A stretch of 64,000 nucleotides of DNA. Source: JAKLKS01 sp964370855. GTDB lineage: Bacteria; Planctomycetota; JAJSAM01; JAKLKS01. The notes under the pieces were generated by a model that worked only from the letters and a program-made list of their open reading frames with translations, was not told the origin of the DNA and made no database searches. Below are positions 16,618 through 25,241 of the stretch, piece after piece (within the stretch, counting starts at the first letter, position 1; the number at the start of each line of letters is the position of its first letter). Both the position numbers and the translations under genes were made by a program. The stretch lies in the NCBI GenBank assembly GCA_964370855.1, contig CAYJMF010000002.1, positions 1 to 64,000 on the forward strand, given 5' to 3'.

Positions 16618-18092
16618 ACGCCCAGATTCGCAGGCTGTTCCAGCTGCTCGCGCTCCTGTTCGTCGCGCTCGTCGCGATGTCGACGTACTGGCTGTGGAGG
16701 GCGCCGGACCTCGAGGCGCGTCGCGGCAACCCGAACCTCGTCGTCCGCCAGCTCACGATCGAGCGCGGCTTGATCTACGCCTCCGACGGGACGACGGTGC
16801 TGGCCCGGAACCGCAAGAGCGAGGTGCAGGGCAAGACCTGGTACCTGCGCGTGTACCCGGAGGGGGGCCTCGCCGCGCACACGGTCGGCTACTCGACGGT
16901 CGTCCGGTCGCGCGCGGGAATCGAGAAGTCGCTGAACGACTACCTGACCGGCTCGAACTCCGACCTCGGCACGATCGTCGAAGGGGCGCTCGACCGGGTG
17001 CGCGGCCTCACCCGGCAGGGCAACTCGCTCGTGCTGACGATCGACGCGGCCGCCCAGGCGCGTGCGAACGAGCTGCTCGAGCCCTACTGCGGCGCGGTGG
17101 TAGCGCTCGAGCCCGCCACGGGGCGCGTGCTCGTCCTCGCCTCCTCCCCGGGGTACGACCCGAACCTCGTCGAGGACGACTTCGAGCAGATCCTGTCCAC
17201 CCGGGGACCGTGCGCGGATCCCGCGCCGCTCCTCAACCGCGGCACGGCGGGGCTCTTCATCCCCGGCTCGACGTTCAAGCTCGTCACGGCCGCGGCAGCG
17301 CTCGAGTCCGGCCGCTACGAGCCGGAAAGCGAGTTCGTCGACCGGGGCTTCTGCACCGTCTACGGCAAGAAGGTCTACAACTTCGCCGACCAGAGCGGCC
17401 CGGAGGTGTTCGGCCGGGTCACGTTCGCCGAGGCGCTCGCGCACTCGGTCAACGCCGTCTTCTGCGACGTCGGCAAGGAGCTCGGCGCCCTGACCGTGCT
17501 CGACTACGCGAAGCGGTTCGGCTTCTACGACCTGCCTCCGCTCGAGACGCCCGCGGACGAGCGCAGCGCGAGCGGCCTCTACCGGGGCGGCGACCTCTAC
17601 CTGCCCAGCGACCCGAATGCGGTCGACCCGGGCCGGCTCGCGTTCGGACAGGAACGGCTGCTCGCGACCCCGCTCCAGATGGCGATGGTCGCCTCTGCGA
17701 TCGGCAACGGCGGCGTCGTGATGCGGCCGACCGTCGTCGACCGGATCCTGAAGCCGGACGGGAGCGTGCTCACGGCAATCGGGCCCGAGATCGAGCGTAC
17801 GGCGATCGAGCCACTCACGGCCGCCCAGCTGACCGCGATGATGACGCTGGCGGTGGAGTCGGGAACGGGCACCGCCGCCGGGATCCCGGGCGTGCAGGTC
17901 GCGGGGAAGACCGGCACGGCCGAAACCGGACGGGAGGGAGAGAACGACGTGTGGTTCGTCGGCTTCGCACCGGCCGACGCGCCGAGGGTCGCGATCGCGG
18001 TCGCCCTCTCCGGTCAGACGGGGACGGGCGGGGCCGTCGCAGCGCCGATCGCGAGGGCGATCATGGAGACGCTGCTGGCGGGAAACACGTAG
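16614..18092 (+). CDS. pbpA: Class B penicillin-binding protein (transpeptidase)
   Basis: A 492-residue membrane-anchored D,D-transpeptidase. One N-terminal helix (about residues 9-28), a dimerisation/pedestal region, then the transpeptidase domain: SxxK as PGSTFKLV (about residue 220), SVN as the second motif, and KTGTAE as the third. It lacks PASTA repeats and is shorter than FtsI, matching PbpA-type proteins. It is the expected partner of the SEDS polymerase immediately upstream, whose stop overlaps its ATG. Confidence 0.94.
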   Translation: MNAQIRRLFQLLALLFVALVAMSTYWLWRAPDLEARRGNPNLVVRQLTIERGLIYASDGTTVLARNRKSEVQGKTWYLRVYPEGGLAAHTVGYSTVVRSRAGIEKSLNDYLTGSNSDLGTIVEGALDRVRGLTRQGNSLVLTIDAAAQARANELLEPYCGAVVALEPATGRVLVLASSPGYDPNLVEDDFEQILSTRGPCADPAPLLNRGTAGLFIPGSTFKLVTAAAALESGRYEPESEFVDRGFCTVYGKKVYNFADQSGPEVFGRVTFAEALAHSVNAVFCDVGKELGALTVLDYAKRFGFYDLPPLETPADERSASGLYRGGDLYLPSDPNAVDPGRLAFGQERLLATPLQMAMVASAIGNGGVVMRPTVVDRILKPDGSVLTAIGPEIERTAIEPLTAAQLTAMMTLAVESGTGTAAGIPGVQVAGKTGTAETGREGENDVWFVGFAPADAPRVAIAVALSGQTGTGGAVAAPIARAIMETLLAGNT

Positions 18093-18095
18093 CCT
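18090..18095 (+). promoter_or_regulatory. Possible internal -10 before pknB
   Basis: TAGCCT overlaps the pbpA stop codon and lies nine nt before the pknB ATG, which has only a weak purine run (AGAGGG) upstream. It could give a leaderless pknB-ddl transcript. Confidence 0.25.
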
Positions 18096-18104
18096 AGAGG
18101 GCCG

Positions 18105-20033
<1,929 letters not shown>

Positions 20034-20034
20034 C

Positions 20035-21063
20035 GTGCGCGGGTTGCGGGTGGCCGTCCTCTCGGGCGGCCGCTCGAGCGAGCACGACATCTCCGTCGCC
20101 TCCGCCAGGGCGGTCGTGGCCGGCCTGCGCGAGGCGGGGTTCGAGCCGGTGCCGATCGAGATCTCGCGCGACGGCCGGTGGCAGCTCGCCGCGGGGAGCC
20201 CGGCGGCGCCACCCCCGGAGGGGGCCGGGCCCTCGGCGGTCCCGGTGCCCGCCCCGGCGGCACGGCCCGCGCTGCTCTCGGCGGTCGACGTCGTCTTCCC
20301 GGTCCTGCACGGGCCGTTCGGCGAGGACGGCACCGTCCAGGGGCTGCTCGAGCTCGCCGACGTGCCGTACGTGGGCCCGGGCGTGGCCGCCTCCGCGGTG
20401 GCGATGGACAAGGACCTGTTCAAGGCCGTGATGCGCGCAAACGACGTTCCCGTCGCCTCCAGCGTCACGCTTCGCACGCATGCCCCCGCGCTCGCGGGAA
20501 GCCCGTTCGGCTACCCGGTCGTCGTGAAGCCAGCGCGGCTGGGCTCGAGCGTCGGGATCTCGATCGTCCGTGCGGAGTCGGAGCTTCGGCCCGCGCTCGA
20601 GCTCGCGTTCCGCCACGACGACAAGGTGCTCGTGGAGGAGTACGTGCGCGGCCTCGAGATCGAGTGCGGGGTGCTCGGGAACGAGGCGCCGGTCGCCTCG
20701 GCGGTCGGGGAGATCGTGCCGAGGCTGGCGGACTGGTACGACTTCGCCTCCAAGTACGAGGAGGGCGGCATGGAGCTGGTCGTCCCGGCGCGCATCCCCG
20801 ACGGGCGGGTGGAGCGCGCGCGCGACCTGGCCGTGCGCGCGTTCCGCGCCTGTGACGGAGAGGGCATGGCCCGGGTGGATATGTTCCTGCGCGAGGACGG
20901 CGAGGTGCTCGTCAACGAGCTGAACACGATCCCGGGCTTCACGGCGACGTCGGTCTACGCGCGCCTGTTCGAGGCCTCGGGCGTTCCCTACGTGGAGCTG
21001 CTGGGCCGGCTCGTCGAGCTCGCCGTCGAGCGCCACGAGCGGCGCCGGCGGCTGCGGTATTAA
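20035..21063 (+). CDS. ddl: D-alanine--D-alanine ligase
   Basis: A 342-residue ATP-grasp ligase that joins two D-Ala for the peptidoglycan stem peptide. N-terminal LSGGRSSEHDIS, substrate loop VFPVLHGPFGEDGTVQG, ATP-grasp VVKPARLGSSVGIS and the metal/phosphate loop VLVNELNTIPGFTATSVY are all present. The GTG at 20035 is two nt past the pknB stop; an in-frame GTG at 20020 inside pknB is an alternative. An Ala/Pro-rich insert at about residues 55-75 is longer than usual. The stop codon overlaps that of convergent gabT. Confidence 0.94.
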   Translation: MRGLRVAVLSGGRSSEHDISVASARAVVAGLREAGFEPVPIEISRDGRWQLAAGSPAAPPPEGAGPSAVPVPAPAARPALLSAVDVVFPVLHGPFGEDGTVQGLLELADVPYVGPGVAASAVAMDKDLFKAVMRANDVPVASSVTLRTHAPALAGSPFGYPVVVKPARLGSSVGISIVRAESELRPALELAFRHDDKVLVEEYVRGLEIECGVLGNEAPVASAVGEIVPRLADWYDFASKYEEGGMELVVPARIPDGRVERARDLAVRAFRACDGEGMARVDMFLREDGEVLVNELNTIPGFTATSVYARLFEASGVPYVELLGRLVELAVERHERRRRLRY

Positions 21064-22388
21064 GGGGTTCCGAGCGCGTCCCCGAGGCTCTCCTCCCAGA
21101 CGTCGAGCGCCTCCTGGAGCTCGCCGTCGGGTATCGAGAGCGGGACGAGCACGCGGATGCAGTTCCCGTAGACGCCCGCCTTGAGCAGGAGCAGGCCGCG
21201 GGCCGTGGCCGCCTCCGTGACGGCTGTCGCGAGCGCGGGCGCCGGCTCCTTCGTCTCCCGGTCGCGGACGAGCTCGAGCGCCAGCATCGGGCCGAGGCCG
21301 CGCACGTCCCCGATCGCCTCGTGGCGTCCGCGCCAGGTCTCCATCCGCGCGCGGATCTCGTCGCCGACGGCCTGCCCGCGCTCGAGCAGCCCGTCCTCCT
21401 CGAACGTGTCGAGGACGCCGAGTGCCGCGGCGCAGGCGACCGGGTTGCCGACGAACGTCCCGCCGATGCCCCCGTCGACGGGGGCGTTCATCAGCTCGGC
21501 TCGCCCCGCGACGCCGGAGAGCGGCAGGCCGCCCGCGATCGACTTGGCCATCGTGATCAGGTCCGGCTCGACGCCGAAGTGCTCCATCGCGAACAGCTTC
21601 CCGGTGCGGCCGAAGCCGGTCTGCACCTCGTCGGCGACCATCACGATCCCGTGCTGGTCGCAGATGCGGCGGATCCCCCTGACGAACTCCTGCGGGGGCA
21701 CGATGAAGCCCCCTTCGCCCTGCACCGGCTCGATCACGATCGCCGCGACCTGCTCGGCGTGGATCCTGGTCGTGAAGGCCCGCTCGAGCGCCGCCAGCGC
21801 CTCCGCCGCGCCCGGCCCGCGGTAGGGGTCGGCGAACGGCACCCGGTAGACCTCCGGCGCGTAGGGCCCGAAGCCAGCCTTGTACGGCTGCGTCTTCGAG
21901 GTCAGCGTCATCGCCATCAGCGTGCGCCCGTGGAACGCGCCGTCGAAGCACACGATCGCCGGGCGTCGGGTCGCGGCCCGGGCGATCTTGACGGCGTTCT
22001 CGACCGCCTCGGCACCCGAGTTGAAGAAGGCGGCGCGCACCTGCCCCGAGATCGGCACCAATCTGACGATCCGCTCGGCGAGCTCGATATAGCTCTCGTA
22101 CGGCACGACCGTGAAGTCCGTATGGGTGAAGCGCTCGAGCTGCTCGCGGGCGGCGGCGACGACGCGCGGCGCGGCGTGCCCGACGTTGAGGCAGCCGACA
22201 CCGCCCGTGAAGTCGATGAACACGTTGCCGTCGACGTCGGTGAGCGTCGCCCCGCGGCCCTCGGCGGCGACGATCGGCAGGAGGACGGAGAGCGGGGCCG
22301 CGACGACCCGCTCCTTGCGCTCGAGAATCGCCTGCGATAGCGGCCCGGGGATCGCGGTGCGGAGCGAGATCACACGCTGCCTGACCAT
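21060..22388 (-). CDS. gabT: 4-aminobutyrate aminotransferase-like class III transaminase
   Basis: A 442-residue PLP enzyme. The class III signatures are clear: FNSGAEAVENAVKIAR, CFDGAFHGRT, IVIEPVQGEGGFIVPP, VADEVQTGFGRTGKLFA, and the PLP lysine in ITMAKSIAGGLPLS. The best family match is GABA (or acetylornithine/ornithine-type) transaminase, converting 4-aminobutyrate and 2-oxoglutarate to succinate semialdehyde and glutamate. There is no adjacent semialdehyde dehydrogenase, so the substrate is not settled. ATG at 22388 with TATAAG nine nt upstream suggests a leaderless message. Confidence 0.85.
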   Translation of the reverse strand: MVRQRVISLRTAIPGPLSQAILERKERVVAAPLSVLLPIVAAEGRGATLTDVDGNVFIDFTGGVGCLNVGHAAPRVVAAAREQLERFTHTDFTVVPYESYIELAERIVRLVPISGQVRAAFFNSGAEAVENAVKIARAATRRPAIVCFDGAFHGRTLMAMTLTSKTQPYKAGFGPYAPEVYRVPFADPYRGPGAAEALAALERAFTTRIHAEQVAAIVIEPVQGEGGFIVPPQEFVRGIRRICDQHGIVMVADEVQTGFGRTGKLFAMEHFGVEPDLITMAKSIAGGLPLSGVAGRAELMNAPVDGGIGGTFVGNPVACAAALGVLDTFEEDGLLERGQAVGDEIRARMETWRGRHEAIGDVRGLGPMLALELVRDRETKEPAPALATAVTEAATARGLLLLKAGVYGNCIRVLVPLSIPDGELQEALDVWEESLGDALGTP

Positions 22389-22397
22389 GCGCCTGAG

Positions 22398-22405
22398 CTT
22401 ATACA
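22398..22405. promoter_or_regulatory. Overlapping divergent -10 elements, gabT and dcd
   Basis: CTTATACA contains TATAAG on the minus strand (22398-22403, nine nt before gabT ATG) and TATACA on the plus strand (22400-22405, ten nt before dcd ATG). The whole intergenic space is 27 nt, so the two promoters must compete and both messages would be nearly leaderless. Confidence 0.5.
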
Positions 22406-22415
22406 GTCCCCGGCG

Positions 22416-22985
22416 ATGGTCCTCTCCGACCGCACGATCCGCCGCCTGATCGCCGAGGGGCGGATCGGGATCGATCCGTGCGAGGACGCCCTGATCCAGC
22501 CGTCGAGCGTGGACGTGCGCGTCGACCGCTACTTCCGCGTGTTTCGCAACTCGCGCTACCCGTTCATCGACGTCAAGCAGCCGATGGAGGATCTGACGGA
22601 GCTGGTCGAGATCGCCGACTCGGAGCCGTTCATCCTCCACCCGGGAGAGTTCGTGCTCGGCTCCACGCTCGAGCGGGTCACGTTACCCGACGATCTCGTC
22701 GCCCGGCTCGAGGGCAAGAGCTCCCTGGGTCGCCTGGGGCTCCTCATCCACTCGACCGCCGGCTTCATCGATCCCGGCTGGGACGGTCACGTCACGCTCG
22801 AGCTGTCGAACGTCGCGAACCTCCCGATCACGATCTACTACGGCATGAAGATAGGCCAGGTCTCGTTCATGCAGATGACCGAGCCGGCCGAGTTCCCGTA
22901 CGGCTCGAGCGGCCTCGGCTCGAAGTACCGGGGCCAGACGGGCCCGACCCCGAGCCGCTACTGGCAGAACTTCGGCGATTCCTGA
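22416..22985 (+). CDS. dcd: dCTP deaminase
   Basis: A 189-residue trimeric nucleotide enzyme that deaminates dCTP on the way to dTTP. Conserved blocks are LIQPSSVDVRVD, EFVLGSTLE, RLEGKSSLGRLGL, HSTAGFIDPGWDGHVTLEL and SGLGSKYRGQTGPTPSR. The wording HSTAGFIDPG (rather than HVTAHRIDPG of E. coli) is that of actinobacterial enzymes that also hydrolyse dUTP, so a bifunctional dCTP deaminase/dUTPase is possible. It is followed by a strong hairpin terminator. Confidence 0.94.
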   Translation: MVLSDRTIRRLIAEGRIGIDPCEDALIQPSSVDVRVDRYFRVFRNSRYPFIDVKQPMEDLTELVEIADSEPFILHPGEFVLGSTLERVTLPDDLVARLEGKSSLGRLGLLIHSTAGFIDPGWDGHVTLELSNVANLPITIYYGMKIGQVSFMQMTEPAEFPYGSSGLGSKYRGQTGPTPSRYWQNFGDS

Positions 22986-22991
22986 AACGGG

Positions 22992-23017
22992 GAGGGGGCC
23001 GGTGACCCGGCCCCCTC
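22992..23017. terminator. Hairpin after dcd
   Basis: An 11-bp perfect GC stem (22992-23002 with 23007-23017) around TGAC, seven nt after the dcd stop. There is no T-tract. Because it is symmetric it could also end a minus-strand transcript from the candidate promoter at 23180-23185. Confidence 0.65.
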
Positions 23018-23038
23018 GCGCGGAAACTCGCCTGGATT

Positions 23039-23109
23039 TCGTAGGAGCGTCGGAGCCCCCCACGCTGGCTAGGCGATTCCCCGTAGGTCTCGGGGACACG
23101 CCCCTACGA
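23039..23109. repeat. 71-nt element with TCGTAGGNGCGT inverted ends
   Basis: TCGTAGGAGCGT at 23039-23050 is the inverted complement of ACGCCCCTACGA at 23098-23109, with one mismatch. Inside is a further CCCCGTAGG/CGGGGACACG arm. The same GTAGGGGCG core forms the palindrome at 6521-6552. It looks like a small palindromic intergenic repeat, of REP/MITE scale; no transposase is near. Confidence 0.4.
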
Positions 23110-23185
23110 GCGAGCACCTCCACTGCCCGTACTTTCGCATTCGCTCAAGTCCGGATCACCTCCTTTCCGTGGTACGGCCATCATA
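23104..23185 (-). other. Candidate small transcript: -10, near-perfect SD, 14-codon frame
   Basis: On the minus strand TATGAT (23185-23180) is preceded at 16 nt by TTGCTG. About 13 nt downstream of TATGAT, GAAAGGAGGTGATCC (23167-23153) is complementary to the full 3' tail of 16S rRNA. Ten nt after GGAGG comes TTG (23148), opening a frame of 14 codons that stops at 23104 (MSECESTGSGGARS). An ATG six nt further on opens another short frame. Whether a peptide or only an RNA is made cannot be told; the peptide resembles nothing I recognise. Confidence 0.3.
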
Positions 23186-23248
23186 GACAGCCGGGTCGGA
23201 TCAGCAAAGCCCGGCGGGGTGTCACGCGGGGCAGGTCAGGGCCCGCGT

Positions 23249-23563
23249 CTACGGAAGCTCGAGCCTGACGATCCCGTCGACGACCCAGACGCGGAAGGTC
23301 TCGACCGGCTGGTAGGCGGGCAGGGTGCGCGGGCGGCCGGTGCAGATCTCGAACTCGGAGCCGTGGCGGGGGCAGGTGACGATGCCCTCGTCCGGGTCGA
23401 AGTCGCCCTCCGCGAGCGGGCCGTCGTCGTGGGAGCAGCGATCCTCGATCGCGCAGAGGCGGCCGCCGAGGTTGAAGACGCCGATCGCGAGCTCGCCCTC
23501 GCGGACGATCCTGACCCCGCCCGGGGGCAGCTCCTCGATCGGGCACACGTCGAGCTCCCGCAT
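23249..23563 (-). CDS. Rieske [2Fe-2S] ferredoxin-type protein
   Basis: A 104-residue single-domain Rieske protein. The cluster ligands are CSHDDGPL (Cys-X-His at about residues 43-45) and CPRHGSEFE (Cys-X2-His at about 64-67). It is the soluble ferredoxin type seen beside dioxygenases and, as here, at the 3' end of suf operons. It may accept or carry electrons for cluster assembly, or simply be a client. Five nt separate it from sufU. After its stop a weak stem (23225-23230 with 23242-23247) may end the suf transcript. Confidence 0.9.
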   Translation of the reverse strand: MRELDVCPIEELPPGGVRIVREGELAIGVFNLGGRLCAIEDRCSHDDGPLAEGDFDPDEGIVTCPRHGSEFEICTGRPRTLPAYQPVETFRVWVVDGIVRLELP

Positions 23564-23567
23564 CGGG

Positions 23568-23990
23568 CTAGCTGATCTCCAGCTCCTCGAGCCCGGCCCA
23601 CTCGGGCGGCAGCGGCGTGCCCTTCGCCCGGTGCAGCGCGACCTTCAGCACGCCGAAGCCGAGCAGCGCGCACTTGAGCCGTGCCGGGGTCAGCGGAATG
23701 CCGAGCTCCTCGAGCAGGTCCTCCTTCGGCATCGCCGCCACCTCCGCGGCAGCGCGGCCGGAGACGAGCTCGGTGAGCATCGACGCGGCCGCCTGGCTGA
23801 TCGCGCAGCCGCGGCCGTCGAAGCGGATCTCCTCGATCGTGTCGCCCCCGTCGAAGTTGACCGTGATCGCGATCTCGTCGCCGCACAGCGGGTTCTGCCC
23901 CTCCGCGCTCGCGTCGGCCGGGTCGAGCCGCCCGTGGTTGCGGGGGCTCTTGTAGTGATCCAGGATCAGCTCCCGGTAGAGGTCGTCCAT
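23568..23990 (-). CDS. sufU: SufU, zinc-dependent sulfur acceptor for SufS
   Basis: A 140-residue IscU/SufU-fold protein. N-terminal LYRELILDHYKSPRNHGRL, then NPLCGDEI (first ligand Cys), GCAISQAAASML (second) and LKCALLGFGVLK (third). The 18-20-residue insert between the second and third Cys is the SufU type found in Gram-positive bacteria. SufU takes persulfide sulfur from SufS by zinc-ligand swapping. Its ATG overlaps the sufS stop (ATGA), which supports the partnership. Confidence 0.94.
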   Translation of the reverse strand: MDDLYRELILDHYKSPRNHGRLDPADASAEGQNPLCGDEIAITVNFDGGDTIEEIRFDGRGCAISQAAASMLTELVSGRAAAEVAAMPKEDLLEELGIPLTPARLKCALLGFGVLKVALHRAKGTPLPPEWAGLEELEIS

Positions 23991-25237
23991 CAGGCGAAGC
24001 GAGAGTGGACGTCGACGAGGGCGTCGACGAGCCGGTCGACCTCCTCGGGGAGGTTGTACAGGTAGAAGCTCGCGCGGGTCGTGGCGCCGAGGCCGAAGTG
24101 ATCCATCACCGGCTGCGCGCAGTGGTGACCGGCCCGCACGGCGATGCCCGCGTAGTCGAGGAGCTGCGCCACGTCGTGCGGGTGCACCCCGGCGACGTCG
24201 AACGACACGATCCCGCCGCGTCGCTCGAGCGGCGGCCCGAGCACCGTCACGTACGGGAGCTCGGCCAGGCGCTCGAGCGCGTAGCCGGTGAGCTCTCGCT
24301 CGTAGCGCTCGATCGCGTCGAGCCCGACGGCTCTCAGGTAGTCGGCCGCGTGTCCGAGCCCGAACGCCTCCGCGATCGGCGGTGTTCCCGCCTCGTACTT
24401 GTACGGGAGGTCGGCCCAGGTCGACGTCTCCGCCGTGACCTTGCGGATCATCGAGCCGCCGAGCTCGTACGGAGCCATCCGGCGGAGCAGCTCTTCCCGC
24501 CCCCAGAGGACGCCGATCCCGCTCGGGGCAAGCATCTTGTGGCCCGTGAAGGCGACGAAGTCGCAGCCGAGCTCCTGGACGTCGACCGGGCGGTTCGGCA
24601 CCGCCTGGCAGGCGTCCGCGACCAGGATCGCGTCGCGCTCGTGCGCCCACGCGGCCAGCTCCGCGACCGGGCAGATGGTGCCGAGCGTGTTGGAGACGAG
24701 CGCGCAGGCGAGCACCTTGACCCGCCCCCGCTTCTCGATCTCCGCGAGCGACTCGAGCGCGAGCTCGCCCTGGCCGTCGATGGGGACGACCGCGAACTCG
24801 GCGCCGCAGCGCTTCGCGATGTACTGCCACGGGACGAAGTTCGAGTGGTGCTCGAGGGCGGTCGACACGGCGACGTCGCCGGGTCCCAGGTTGTCGAGCC
24901 CCCACGCGTACGCGACCAGGTTCAGGGCCTCGGTGCCGTTCCGCGTGAAGATCACCTCGCGCGTCGAGGCGGCGTTGACGAGCTCGCAGATCTTCTCGCG
25001 CGCGCCCTCGTAGCCGGCCGTGGAGCGCTCGCCGAGCTCGTAGACGGCCCGGTGGACGTTCGCGTACGAGCTCTCGTAGAACCGGCGCATCGCGTCCAGC
25101 ACCTGCCGGGGCTTCTGCGACGAGTTCGCGGAGTCGAGGTAGGCGAGCGACTTGCCGCAGAACGTCCGATCGAACACCGGGAAGTCCTCCCGCAGCCGGC
25201 GTGCATCCAGGGCGGGCGTGACGGCGATCTCGCTCAC
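23990..25237 (-). CDS. sufS: Cysteine desulfurase SufS
   Basis: A 415-residue PLP enzyme that removes sulfur from cysteine as persulfide. Group II desulfurase features: YLDSANSSQKPRQV, HRAVYELGERST, TRNGTEALNLVA, EHHSNFVPW, DACQAVPN, PLP lysine in FTGHKMLAPSGIGVLWG (about residue 228), and the catalytic Cys in RAGHHCAQPV near 365. It works with SufU to feed the SufBCD scaffold. Five nt upstream lies the end of the P-type ATPase gene, so sufS may depend on read-through from that gene. Confidence 0.95.
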   Translation of the reverse strand: MSEIAVTPALDARRLREDFPVFDRTFCGKSLAYLDSANSSQKPRQVLDAMRRFYESSYANVHRAVYELGERSTAGYEGAREKICELVNAASTREVIFTRNGTEALNLVAYAWGLDNLGPGDVAVSTALEHHSNFVPWQYIAKRCGAEFAVVPIDGQGELALESLAEIEKRGRVKVLACALVSNTLGTICPVAELAAWAHERDAILVADACQAVPNRPVDVQELGCDFVAFTGHKMLAPSGIGVLWGREELLRRMAPYELGGSMIRKVTAETSTWADLPYKYEAGTPPIAEAFGLGHAADYLRAVGLDAIERYERELTGYALERLAELPYVTVLGPPLERRGGIVSFDVAGVHPHDVAQLLDYAGIAVRAGHHCAQPVMDHFGLGATTRASFYLYNLPEEVDRLVDALVDVHSRFA

Positions 25238-25241
25238 GTTC

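Noticed and set aside
23153..23167. Plus-strand match to the 3' end of 16S rRNA
   Set aside because: Only 15 nt match and no other rRNA sequence is near, so it is not an rRNA gene or fragment; the minus-strand SD reading is more sensible.
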